From: an uncultured Sphingomonadaceae bacterium
GTDB taxonomy: Bacteria > Pseudomonadota > Alphaproteobacteria > Sphingomonadales > Sphingomonadaceae
Assembly (NCBI GenBank): GCA_902806235.1
Contig: CADCVW010000039.1
Coordinates: forward strand, 1 to 64,000
Length of the DNA stretch: 64,000 nucleotides
Direction: 5' to 3'
In this document: positions 38,634 through 46,066 of the stretch, piece after piece
Layout: each line of letters begins with the position of its first letter
Numbering within the stretch: position 1 is the stretch's first letter
Notes under the pieces: generated by a model
Seen by the model: the letters and a program-made list of their open reading frames with translations, nothing else
Database searches by the model: none
What the model was told of the DNA's origin: nothing
Program-made: the position numbers and the translations under genes

Positions 38634-39092
38634 TCAGAACGACTGCTCCAGCCGCCCCTGCAAGGAGCGCGCGGGGCTGGCGACCTCCCCTTGCCGCGCG
38701 CCCTCCCCGTCCAGCCGCGCCACCCGCGCGTACAGCTCCTGCGACCGGGCAATCAGCAGGCGGGCGCGCAGCGGCAGTCCGGCCACGTCCTCGGCCCCGC
38801 TCCCCGCCTCCTCGCCCAGCCGTCGCGCGGGCTCGCGCGCGGTCGCCGCGTCGGCGTCGCCGCCGTGGGCGCGCCGGGCGAGCAGCCAGGCGAGGACGTG
38901 CATCAGCCGCGACGTGGCTTTCAGCGACTCGCAGGCGAAGGTGACGCCGCCGCCCGCGCCTAGCTCGTCGCGGTCGTCGCGGCCGTCGCCGTCAAAATAA
39001 CCCCGCGCTTCGTCGGCGAGCAGCAGCGCCTCGGCGTAGAGCTGCTCCACCAGCCGCGGCGTCAGGTCCGATCCGGAGGTGGGCTGCTCCAT
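38634..39092 (-). CDS. DUF1465 family protein (RcdA-like)
   Basis: A 152-residue helical protein. The core SDLTPRLVEQLYAEALLLADEARGYFD, then FACESLKATSRLMHVLAWLLARRA and LLIARSQELYARVARLD, matches DUF1465, the family to which Caulobacter RcdA (adaptor for ClpXP proteolysis of CtrA) belongs to my knowledge. Whether this protein acts as such an adaptor is inference. The ATG at 39092 is preferred because GGGAGCGGCG sits before it; an earlier ATG at 39104 is possible. It is divergent from hsp20 with 178 bases between. Confidence 0.82.
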   Translation of the reverse strand: MEQPTSGSDLTPRLVEQLYAEALLLADEARGYFDGDGRDDRDELGAGGGVTFACESLKATSRLMHVLAWLLARRAHGGDADAATAREPARRLGEEAGSGAEDVAGLPLRARLLIARSQELYARVARLDGEGARQGEVASPARSLQGRLEQSF

Positions 39093-39138
39093 CGCCGCTC
39101 CCATGCCATCCGCCCTTCGAAGAAAACAACCCCGGCCA

Positions 39139-39167
39139 CTTGAATAACGGCGACGCCGAACCCACGT
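39139..39167 (+). promoter_or_regulatory. Candidate RpoH (heat-shock) promoter of hsp20
   Basis: CTTGAA at 39139 followed 16 bases later by CCCACGT resembles the alphaproteobacterial sigma-32 promoter (CTTGAA, about 17 bases, CCTATNT), with a perfect -35 and a partial -10. It would give a leader of about 100 bases, the size of a ROSE thermosensor. Confidence 0.45.
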
Positions 39168-39270
39168 CGTCCCGCGTCGACGGTGTCGCCATTCGGGGCG
39201 CGGTCGACGGGTCCGGCGCGGGGTCGCGCGGGCCGTTCAACCTAGCGATTGCTTCTGAGGAGGATCGGAT
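39168..39270 (+). promoter_or_regulatory. ROSE-like RNA thermometer in the hsp20 leader
   Basis: The last hairpin pairs CGAT (39246-39249) with ATCG (39264-39267) and CTTC (39252-39255) with GAGG (39260-39263), leaving TG as a bulge and burying most of the Shine-Dalgarno AGGAGG (39258-39263). The ATTGCTTCTGAGGAGGAT arrangement, with TTGCT facing the Shine-Dalgarno and a bulged G, is the hallmark of ROSE elements of alphaproteobacterial small heat-shock genes. Upstream GC-rich dyads could form the other stems. Confidence 0.65.
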
Positions 39271-39753
39271 ATGCGTACTTATGATTTCGCGCCACTGCTG
39301 CGCTCGTCCATCGGTTTTGAGAACCTCAACCGATTGGTCGATCTGGCCACGCGCGGCGAGGGCGACAGCTTCCCGCCCTACAACATCGAGAAGACGGGCG
39401 AGGACTGCTACGCCATCGCCATGGCGGTGGCCGGCTTCCGCCGCGACGAGCTCGACCTCGTCGTCCAGGACAACGTGCTGTTGGTGACGGGCCGCGCCAA
39501 CGAGGACGAGGGCCGCGGCCGCGAGTTCCTGCACCGCGGCATTGCCAAGCGCGCCTTCGAGCGCCGCTTCCAGCTCGCCGACACGATCAAGGTGACGGGC
39601 GCCGATTACCGGGACGGCCTGCTCGTGATCTCGCTCCAGCGAGAGATCCCCGAGCACAAGAAGCCGCGCCGCGTCGCCATCCGCGAGGGCGCCGCGACCG
39701 AAGCCGCGCCGCAGGTCGTCGAGCACCGCGCGGAGCGCGCGCAGGCCGCGTAA
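39271..39753 (+). CDS. Small heat-shock protein, Hsp20 family
   Basis: An ATP-independent holdase chaperone of 160 residues. The alpha-crystallin domain runs from about 37 to 130 (PPYNIEKTGEDCYAIAMAVAG, DNVLLVTGRANEDE, REFLHRGIAKRAFERRFQLAD, DGLLVISLQREIPEHKKPRRV), followed by a flexible tail. The N-terminus MRTYDFAPLLRSSIGFENL resembles IbpA. Its leader carries a probable ROSE thermosensor and a candidate RpoH promoter. A terminator-like hairpin follows. Confidence 0.94.
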   Translation: MRTYDFAPLLRSSIGFENLNRLVDLATRGEGDSFPPYNIEKTGEDCYAIAMAVAGFRRDELDLVVQDNVLLVTGRANEDEGRGREFLHRGIAKRAFERRFQLADTIKVTGADYRDGLLVISLQREIPEHKKPRRVAIREGAATEAAPQVVEHRAERAQAA

Positions 39754-39777
39754 CGCCGGCCGACGCCGACCCGCGTT

Positions 39778-39816
39778 GGGGCGCGGGGGGCCATCGTCCT
39801 CCCGCGCCCTTCGTTT
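39778..39816. terminator. Terminator between hsp20 and the convergent DUF465 gene
   Basis: A perfect 9-bp GC stem (GGGCGCGGG at 39778-39786 with CCCGCGCCC at 39801-39809), 14-base loop, followed by the T-rich TTCGTTT. It reaches the stop codon of the opposite gene. Confidence 0.75.
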
Positions 39817-40013
39817 CAGGCGATGATGTCGGGGATTAGCTGGTCCCCGACCTGCGCGATCTCGTCCTTGAGCAGCAGCTTGCGCCGCTTCATGCGCGCC
39901 ACCTGAAGCTGATCGACGCCTTGCCGCGCGAGCAGCGCGTCAATCGCGGCGTCTAGGTCGCGGTGCTCGCAACGCAGCCGCTCGAGCCGCTCGCGGAGCT
40001 CGTCTTCCTCCAA
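39816..40013 (-). CDS. YdcH/DUF465 family small protein
   Basis: A 65-residue charged coiled-coil-like protein. The sequence EEDELRERLERLRCEHRDLD, then LQVARMKRRKLLLKDEIAQV and the ending QLIPDIIA match the DUF465 (YdcH/SlyX-like) family of unknown function. The start is taken as TTG at 40013, where GGGAAGGA lies seven bases upstream and the family N-terminus begins; GTG codons at 40046 and 40052 are alternatives. It faces a second DUF465 gene 142 bases away, divergently. Confidence 0.8.
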   Translation of the reverse strand: MEEDELRERLERLRCEHRDLDAAIDALLARQGVDQLQVARMKRRKLLLKDEIAQVGDQLIPDIIA

Positions 40014-40154
40014 GCCGAAGTCCTTCCCGTCTCCGCGGCCCCCCACCGACACGGCCCGGCGCAAGGCGGCTCGCCTCGTCGCATCGGCCCGTGACGAATG
40101 CCGTCCCCGGTGGTTTATTCGACACCCCTTCCCTAGTCCATGGAGGCCCGATCG

Positions 40155-40310
40155 ATGAACAAAGCCCACCCGACGACGTTGCAGGCGCGCCACGCCGATC
40201 TCGAAGCGCGCATCGCCGCGGAGGCGGGCCGTCCCCGTCCCGATACGGGCCTGATCGCCGAGTGGAAGAAGCAGAAGCTGCGCTTGAAAGAAGAGTTCGG
40301 CAAAAGCTGA
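40155..40310 (+). CDS. Second YdcH/DUF465-type small protein, 51 residues
   Basis: A short gene with ATG at 40155 preceded by GGAGG eight bases upstream. The product (MNKAHPTTLQARHADLEARI, then AEWKKQKLRLKEEFGKS) shows the DUF465 pattern: one helix of 'HADLEARI' type, a Pro-rich turn and a basic 'KKQKLRLKE' helix. It is paralogous in pattern to the divergent gene at 39816-40013. Function unknown; such small coiled proteins may bind nucleic acids or membranes, but nothing here decides. Confidence 0.82.
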   Translation: MNKAHPTTLQARHADLEARIAAEAGRPRPDTGLIAEWKKQKLRLKEEFGKS

Positions 40311-40361
40311 GCGCCGGGCGCGGCCGACGTCGCCGGTTGGTCGCCTTCCCCGCGGCCGGCC

Positions 40362-40745
40362 CTAGCGCACCTCGAGCTTGCTGTTGAACAGCCCGGCAAC
40401 GTGGCTCGCCGGGCGCTCGCCCGGCGGCGGAGCCTTGCTCACCGGCTTGCGCGCAGCCGCCGGGTCGACCATCGCGTCGAAGTGGGCGCCGAACTTGCCG
40501 GAGCCGACCCAGGCCACGGCGCCGCCGACGCGCTCGACCCCGCGCACCTCCACCTCGACCCGGTCGCCGACCGCGAGCGGCCGGTTGCAGTCGGCCATCA
40601 TTCCGCCGGGCGACAGGTTGCGCACGCGCACGGCGAAGCTCCGCCCGTTGGCGACCACTGTCACCTGCGCCTGGAGGAAGAAGCTGTTGCGCGCCGCGCG
40701 GCGCTGCGCGGCGTCCGTGCTGCTGGTCAGCGGCCTGTGTTCCAC
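40362..40745 (-). CDS. PilZ domain protein
   Basis: A 127-residue stand-alone PilZ domain, a cyclic-di-GMP receptor. The RxxxR switch motif is in RRAARNSFFLQAQV and the second motif in RNLSPGGMMADCN (D/NxSxxG), followed by DRVEVEVRGVERVGGAVAWVG. The tail is short and basic. The start is GTG at 40745 with GAGGGA upstream. No cyclase or motility gene is close by, so its output is unknown. Confidence 0.88.
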   Translation of the reverse strand: MEHRPLTSSTDAAQRRAARNSFFLQAQVTVVANGRSFAVRVRNLSPGGMMADCNRPLAVGDRVEVEVRGVERVGGAVAWVGSGKFGAHFDAMVDPAAARKPVSKAPPPGERPASHVAGLFNSKLEVR

Positions 40746-40824
40746 CGTTTCGGTCCCTCGTTCCCGGGCGGGACGCTAGGACGACGACGGTTGCCGAACC
40801 GTTAAGCGGCCGGTCGCACGGGCA

Positions 40825-41292
40825 TCAATCGTCGCGCGAAACGCGCTCGTTGCGCTCGTGCTTCTCCTGCGCTTCCACCGTCATGGTGGCGATCGGCCGA
40901 GCCTCGAGCCGGGCAAGCGAGATCGGCTCGCCCGTCACCTCGCACCAGCCGTACTCGCCCTCGTCGATGCGGCGCAGCGCCGCGTCGATCTTGTTGATGA
41001 GCTTGCGCTGACGGTCGCGAGTGCGGAGTTCGATCGACCAGTCGGTCTCGCTCGACGCGCGGTCGGTGAGGTCGGGCTCGCGCAGTGAGTCGCTGGCGAG
41101 CTGGAGCAGCGTGCCCTGCGCTTCACGCAGGATGGCTTCCTTCCAATCGAGCAGCTTAATGCGGAAATAAGCGAGCTGCCGCGCGCTCATGAACTCCTCG
41201 TCCGCGCTCGGCCGATACTCCTCGCGGAGGTCGTTCGCCGCTAGAAGCCCGCCGGACGCGGTGCGCCAATCGTCGGTCAACGCCGTCGCCAT
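40825..41292 (-). CDS. dksA: DksA-type RNA polymerase-binding factor with degenerate zinc finger
   Basis: A 155-residue transcription factor that enters the RNA polymerase secondary channel and acts with ppGpp in the stringent response. The coiled-coil tip has the essential D-x2-D-x-A motif (Asp74, Asp77, Ala79 in REPDLTDRASSE). The globular domain keeps only one of the four zinc cysteines (Cys117 in YGWCEVTGEPISLARLEARP; the other positions are Thr120, Thr138 and Ala141), so it probably binds no zinc, as in several alphaproteobacterial DksA proteins. GAGAGGGCAAAAGGC precedes the ATG. Confidence 0.93.
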   Translation of the reverse strand: MATALTDDWRTASGGLLAANDLREEYRPSADEEFMSARQLAYFRIKLLDWKEAILREAQGTLLQLASDSLREPDLTDRASSETDWSIELRTRDRQRKLINKIDAALRRIDEGEYGWCEVTGEPISLARLEARPIATMTVEAQEKHERNERVSRDD

Positions 41293-41464
41293 GCCTTTTG
41301 CCCTCTCAGCTCGGCCGGATCGATCCGGCTCTCAACTGCCCGCGCTCGCAAACCCGCCCCGGTCCGCTCACGCGCTGCCTTTACTCCTCGCGCGCATCTC
41401 GCACAAGCGGAGCAGGGGCAGCACGGCAGCGTTAGAGAACAAGGGCTTACCGATTCGTGAACGG

Positions 41465-41482
41465 CGTTGCTGCGCAGCAACG
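41465..41482. repeat. Perfect 18-bp palindrome in the dksA-rimO intergenic region
   Basis: CGTTGCTGCGCAGCAACG is its own reverse complement. It lies 77 bases before the rimO start, in a 266-base region with no other recognisable gene. It could be an operator or part of a promoter region. Confidence 0.6.
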
Positions 41483-41558
41483 GTGTGCAGTACGGGCCGT
41501 GTTACCCGTCCGGGGGTCTGGCGCTCGGCGCGCGCCGGTCCTATGTCGCGCGCCTTCC

Positions 41559-42905
41559 ATGACGACCACGCTTCCCCTACCCCCAAAAGTGGGCATGGTG
41601 TCGCTCGGCTGCCCCAAGAACCTGGTGGACAGCGAACGCATCCTGACCCGCTTGCGCGTCGACGGCTACGCCATGTCTGCCGACTACCAAGGTGCAGACG
41701 TGGTGCTGGTGAACACCTGCGGCTTCCTCGACAGCGCCAAAGAGGAGTCGCTCCAGGCGATCGGCGAGGCGATCACGGAGAATGGCCGGGTGATCGTCAC
41801 CGGTTGTATGGGCCGGGAAGCCGAAGTCATCCGCGCCAAGTTTCCGCAGGTCCTCGCGGTCACGGGCGCGCATCAATACGAGCAGGTGCTCACCGCGGTG
41901 CACGAAGCCGCGCCGATCGCGCGCTCGCCCTATCTCGATCTGGTGCGCGGCGGCGCGGTGGAGGACGCCGACCTCAAGTTAACGCCCCGCCACTATGGTT
42001 ATCTGAAGATCAGCGAAGGCTGCAACCACCGCTGCTCCTTCTGCATCATTCCGTCGATCCGCGGTGACCTTCAGAGCCGCCGCCCCGACGCGATCCTGCG
42101 CGAGGCCGAGAAGCTGGTCGCGGCGGGCACGCGCGAGCTACTGGTGATCAGTCAGGACACGTCGGCCTACGGCGTCGACCTGAAGCGGCAGGAGTGGGCG
42201 TGGCGCGGCACCCCCGTCCGCGCCCACGTCACCGACCTCGCGCGCGAGCTGGGCAAGCTCGGCGTCTGGGTGCGGCTCCACTACGTCTACCCTTACCCGC
42301 ACGTCGACGGCCTGATCCCGCTGATGGCCGACGGGCTTATCCTGCCCTACCTCGACATCCCCTTCCAGCACGCCTCGCCGAGCGTGTTGCGCGCGATGCG
42401 CCGCCCGGCGAACGAGGCTAAGGTACTCGAGCGGCTCCGCGCCTGGCGGGAGATCTGCCCTGACATCGCCATCCGCTCCTCCTTCGTCGTCGGTTTCCCC
42501 GGCGAGACGGAGGCCGACTTCGACTACCTGCTCCAGTGGCTGGACGAAGCGCAACTCGACCGCGTCGGCGCATTCCGCTTCGAGCCGGTCAAGGGCGCGG
42601 CCGCCAACGCGCTCCCCGGCGCGGTGTCGGAAGAGGTCAAGGAAGAACGCTACCAGAGGCTGATGCAGCGCACCGCCGTGATCTCTGCGGCCAAGCTCCA
42701 GGCCAAGATCGGCCGCACGATCGACGTGATCGTCGACGAGGCCGACGGCGAGGGCGGTGCGTCCGGCCGGTCGAAGGCCGACGCGCCGGAGATCGACGGC
42801 GAGGTCCACCTTCGCGATGCGCCGCTCTCCACTGCGCCCGGCGACGTATTGCGTGTGCTGGTGGAGGACGCGGACGAGCACGACTTATACGGGGTGCCGG
42901 CGTGA
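41559..42905 (+). CDS. rimO: Ribosomal protein S12 methylthiotransferase RimO
   Basis: A radical-SAM enzyme of 448 residues that methylthiolates the conserved aspartate of ribosomal protein S12. Domains in order: UPF0004 N-terminal domain with three cluster cysteines ([32 protein letters not shown]), radical-SAM core with [11 protein letters not shown], and a C-terminal TRAM domain (from about 380). A short Gly/Ser-rich insertion ([16 protein letters not shown]) lies in the TRAM region. The ATG at 41559 fits the family N-terminus. SLGCPKN rather than TxGCQMN places it in RimO, not MiaB. Confidence 0.97.
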   Translation: MTTTLPLPPKVGMVSLGCPKNLVDSERILTRLRVDGYAMSADYQGADVVLVNTCGFLDSAKEESLQAIGEAITENGRVIVTGCMGREAEVIRAKFPQVLAVTGAHQYEQVLTAVHEAAPIARSPYLDLVRGGAVEDADLKLTPRHYGYLKISEGCNHRCSFCIIPSIRGDLQSRRPDAILREAEKLVAAGTRELLVISQDTSAYGVDLKRQEWAWRGTPVRAHVTDLARELGKLGVWVRLHYVYPYPHVDGLIPLMADGLILPYLDIPFQHASPSVLRAMRRPANEAKVLERLRAWREICPDIAIRSSFVVGFPGETEADFDYLLQWLDEAQLDRVGAFRFEPVKGAAANALPGAVSEEVKEERYQRLMQRTAVISAAKLQAKIGRTIDVIVDEADGEGGASGRSKADAPEIDGEVHLRDAPLSTAPGDVLRVLVEDADEHDLYGVPA

Positions 42906-42949
42906 CGCTCAGCTGGTGAGCGCGACCGCGCTCGGCTAGGCCCGCGCGC

Positions 42950-44338
42950 ATGACCGATTTTGCCTCCCTCCTGCAGCCCGACCGCGGGCAGCCCGCCGTT
43001 TCCCTCCAACTCGTGACGAAGAACGGTTTCGACGCTTGGCTTGCGTCGCGACCCGAGCGCGCGCGGGTCGCGGTGGCGGCGCAGGGGTTCAAGGGCGCGG
43101 CGGACTCGCTGGCGATCCTGCCCGGCGACGGCCCGGCGGACTGGTCCGCCGCGCTCGGGGTGGACGCGGGCGAGCCCGCCCCCTGGTCGCTCGCCAAGGC
43201 GGCGGGGGCACTGCCGGCGGGCGCGTACCGGCTGGCGGACACCGCGCCGGGACAGGCGGCGCTGGGCTGGCTGCTCGCGCAGCACCGCTTCGCGCGCTAC
43301 CGGGAGAACAAGGCGGCCGGAGGCCCGCGCGTGATGCTCAGCGGCGCGCCGGCGGAGGTCCACCGCGCGGTGATGCTGGCTGAGGTCACCGCGCTCGTCC
43401 GCGACCTGGTCGACACGCCGGCGAGCGACCTCGGCCCGGCCGAGTTGGCAGCCGCCGCGCTGGAGCAGGCGCGCGCGCTCGGGGCGGAGGCGGAGGAGAC
43501 GCGCGGCGAAGCGCTCGAGCGAGGCTTCCCGATGATCCACGCTGTCGGCCGCGCGGCCGGGCCGGGCCGCGAGCCGCGGCTCGTCGAGCTGCGCTGGGGC
43601 AATCCGGCGCATGCCCGCGTCGCAGTCGTCGGCAAGGGCGTGTGCTTCGACTCCGGCGGGCTGAACATCAAGCCGGCATCGGGCATGCGGCACATGAAGA
43701 AGGACATGGGCGGCGCGGCGCACGCGCTGGCGCTGGCGCGGCTGGTAATCGGCGCGCGGCTGCCCGTGCGGTTGCACGTCCTGCTCCCCATCGTGGAAAA
43801 CGCAATCAACGGGAACGCCTTCCGCCCCGGCGACGTGCTGCGCAGCCGGGCGGGCAGGACGGTGGAGATCGGCAACACGGACGCCGAAGGGCGGCTGATC
43901 TTGGCCGACGCACTCACGAAAGCGGGGGAAGAAAGTCCCGAGCTCCTGCTCGACTTCGCCACGCTCACCGGCGCCGCCCGCGTCGCGCTCGGCCCTGACC
44001 TGCCGCCCCTGTTCAGCAACGACGAGGCGCTCGCCGCCGATCTCCTCGCCGCGGCCGAGCGCGAGACGGACCCGCTGTGGCGCATGCCGCTCTGGGCACC
44101 CTACGCGGACATGCTCAAGTCGGAGGTCGCAGACTTCGCCAGCGCCGGCGATGGTTCCTTCGCCGGCGCGATCACCGCCGCCCTGTTCCTGCAACGCTTC
44201 GTGGCGGACGCGACGTCCTGGGCGCACCTGGACATCTTCGCCTGGCGGCAGTCGGCCAAACCCGGCCGCCCCGCCGGCGGTGAGGCGCTCGGCCTGCGCG
44301 CCGCCTTCGCCATGCTCGAAGCGCGCTACGCCGCTTAA
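42950..44338 (+). CDS. Leucyl aminopeptidase family protein (M17)
   Basis: A two-metal cytosolic aminopeptidase of 462 residues. The catalytic domain has GKGVCFDSGGLNIKP (Lys and Asp ligands), MKKDMGGAAHALALA, the signature NTDAEGRLILADAL and the C-terminal QRFVADATSWAHLDI. The N-terminal domain (to about 140) is divergent, as in PepA relatives. Expected role: peptide turnover. It lies 44 bases after rimO on the same strand; co-transcription is likely. Confidence 0.93.
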   Translation: MTDFASLLQPDRGQPAVSLQLVTKNGFDAWLASRPERARVAVAAQGFKGAADSLAILPGDGPADWSAALGVDAGEPAPWSLAKAAGALPAGAYRLADTAPGQAALGWLLAQHRFARYRENKAAGGPRVMLSGAPAEVHRAVMLAEVTALVRDLVDTPASDLGPAELAAAALEQARALGAEAEETRGEALERGFPMIHAVGRAAGPGREPRLVELRWGNPAHARVAVVGKGVCFDSGGLNIKPASGMRHMKKDMGGAAHALALARLVIGARLPVRLHVLLPIVENAINGNAFRPGDVLRSRAGRTVEIGNTDAEGRLILADALTKAGEESPELLLDFATLTGAARVALGPDLPPLFSNDEALAADLLAAAERETDPLWRMPLWAPYADMLKSEVADFASAGDGSFAGAITAALFLQRFVADATSWAHLDIFAWRQSAKPGRPAGGEALGLRAAFAMLEARYAA

Positions 44339-44440
44339 GTCTCTGACTGGCGCGGGTTTACGCATCCTATGATGCGCAACGAATGCCGCAGCCGCCGGTT
44401 ATCGTTAACCAACTGGAACATCGCACGGGAGAAGAGCGCG

Positions 44441-44842
44441 ATGGGTAATCTCGGCCTCGCGGGCTGGATGCAGACGCTCGTCGGCTATGTGCGATCGGGC
44501 AAGCCCGACCTCACCAACCGGCAGATGGCGCTGCTCCTGATCGTCTACCTGTCGCCTGGTCCGCACACGGTGCGTGGGCTGGCGCGCATCCTCGGCGTAT
44601 CGAAGCCGGTCGTCACCCGCGCCTTGAACACGCTCGGCGCGCTGGGCTATCTGCGTCGCGAGCGCGACAATGCGGACCGCCGCAACGTGTTCATCACCAA
44701 AACGGAAAGCGGCGCGCAATTCCTTGAAGGCTTCAGCGAAACCCTCGACGACGGCGCGCGACGCCCCGCAGTCGCCGCCGCTCCCGCCGACGACGAGCGC
44801 CGCGTCGCCCGCCGCGAGCCCGCCTTTATCGCCGGCCGTTAG
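44441..44842 (+). CDS. MarR-like winged-helix protein
   Basis: A 133-residue regulator. The winged helix is LTNRQMALLLIVYLSPGPHTVRGLARILG then SKPVVTRALNTLGALGYLRRERDNADRRNVFI, a clear MarR pattern; the C-terminus (about 100-133) is low-complexity Ala/Arg. The ATG at 44441 has GGGAGAAG upstream; an earlier in-frame ATG at 44369 lacks support. In sphingomonads a gene like this commonly sits just before a C40 peptidase gene, which fits the remnant that follows. Target genes unknown. Confidence 0.8.
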   Translation: MGNLGLAGWMQTLVGYVRSGKPDLTNRQMALLLIVYLSPGPHTVRGLARILGVSKPVVTRALNTLGALGYLRRERDNADRRNVFITKTESGAQFLEGFSETLDDGARRPAVAAAPADDERRVARREPAFIAGR

Positions 44843-45140
44843 CCGCTTCGCGCTGACGGGTCCTTCGCGCGCGCTGGACCTGGCTTACCAGGCCTGGCGG
44901 CGCGACCTGGCGGACGTAGCGCTCGCGGGCACCGCGCTCGCCTCCCATTACGCTGCGCCGGTGGCGCGCACGTGCGCGGCGGAAGCGCAGCTGCTGGCGT
45001 CGATCGGCGGCGAGGTCGTGGGCGCGCTCCTGCCCGGCGAGCGGTTCCAGTTGCTTGAATGCGCGGGCGGCTGGGCATGGGGCTGGCGCGAGCGCGACCA
45101 CCGCGTCGGCTACCTGTCCGCCGACGCGCTCGACGGGTGA
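44838..45140 (+). pseudogene. Remnant of an NlpC/P60 (C40) peptidase: N-terminal SH3 domain only
   Basis: An open frame reading VSRFALTGPSRALDLAYQAW then RRDLADVALAGTAL, ASHYAAPVARTC and GGWAWGWRERDHRVGYLSADALDG matches the N-terminal SH3 region of C40 peptidases. It stops at TGA (45138-45140) just where the catalytic NlpC/P60 domain should begin. The natural start position is GTT (44838), not a start codon, and none of the usual codons occurs nearby in frame; an ATG at 44670 would lie wholly in the MarR gene. Loss of start codon and catalytic domain suggests decay. The stop overlaps the argC GTG start by four bases. Confidence 0.6.
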
Positions 45141-46063
45141 CCACCCGCGTCTTCATCGACGGCGCAGCGGGGACGACGGGGCTGGAGATTGCCGATCGCT
45201 TGGAGGGACGCGCCGACCTCGAGCTGATCCGGCTGCCCGACGAGCGCCGCAAGAACGCGGGCGCGCGGCGCGACGCCCTCAATGCCGCCGACGTCGCGAT
45301 CCTCTGCCTGCCCGACGCGGCGGCGCGGGAGGCGGTCGCGCTGCTCGATCCGGCGGGTGGCGCGCGCGCGATCGACGCCTCCACCGCGCACCGCACCGAT
45401 CCCGCCTGGACCTACGGCTTCCCCGAGCTGGTCGGCCGCGAGCGGGTCGCCGCCGCGCGGCGGGTGTCCAACCCCGGCTGCTACCCGACCGGCTTCCTCG
45501 CGCTCGTCGCGCCCCTCGTCCGCGCCGGGTTGTTGCCCGCCGGCGCGGCTCTCGGCGTCCACGCCGTGTCCGGCTATTCGGGCGGGGGCAAGGCGATGAT
45601 CGCCGAGTTCGAAGCTCCGGACGCGCCGCAGCGTCCCGCCTACCGTGCCTACGCGCTCGGCTTGGGGCACAAGCACGTCGCCGAAATGCAGGAGCACGCC
45701 GGGCTGCTCCACCCGCCGCTGTTCACGCCCGCCGTCGTCGCGACGTTCCGCGGCATGTTGGTGGAGGTGCCGCTCGACCTCGGCGACCGTGCGCCGCCGC
45801 TGGACGAGGTGCGCGACGCGCTCCGCGCCGCCTACGCCGGCTCGGCGCTCGTTTCGCTGCCCAAGGTCGACGGCGATCTGCTCGCGGTCGAACGCTGCGC
45901 CGGGACGGATCGGCTCGAACTGTTCGCCTTCGGGGACCCCGCGACGCGCCAGCTCCGTCTGATCGCCGCGCTCGACAATCTCGGCAAGGGCGCGGCCGGA
46001 GCGGCGGTGCAGAGCCTGAACCTGATGGCCGGGCTGGAGGAGACGGCGGGGTTGCGGCTCTAG
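45137..46063 (+). CDS. argC: N-acetyl-gamma-glutamyl-phosphate reductase (short, type 2)
   Basis: Third enzyme of arginine synthesis, NADPH-dependent; 308 residues, the short form. The dinucleotide motif is IDGAAGTTGLEI, the catalytic cysteine is Cys115 in SNPGCYPTGF, and the His region is GLGHKHVAEMQ. The C-terminus ALDNLGKGAAGAAVQSLNLM is diagnostic. The start is GTG at 45137, overlapping the stop of the peptidase remnant (GTGA); its ribosome binding site is poor, so translation may depend on ribosomes coming from upstream. It converges on mltG with a three-base gap. Confidence 0.94.
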   Translation: MTTRVFIDGAAGTTGLEIADRLEGRADLELIRLPDERRKNAGARRDALNAADVAILCLPDAAAREAVALLDPAGGARAIDASTAHRTDPAWTYGFPELVGRERVAAARRVSNPGCYPTGFLALVAPLVRAGLLPAGAALGVHAVSGYSGGGKAMIAEFEAPDAPQRPAYRAYALGLGHKHVAEMQEHAGLLHPPLFTPAVVATFRGMLVEVPLDLGDRAPPLDEVRDALRAAYAGSALVSLPKVDGDLLAVERCAGTDRLELFAFGDPATRQLRLIAALDNLGKGAAGAAVQSLNLMAGLEETAGLRL

Positions 46064-46066
46064 GGC

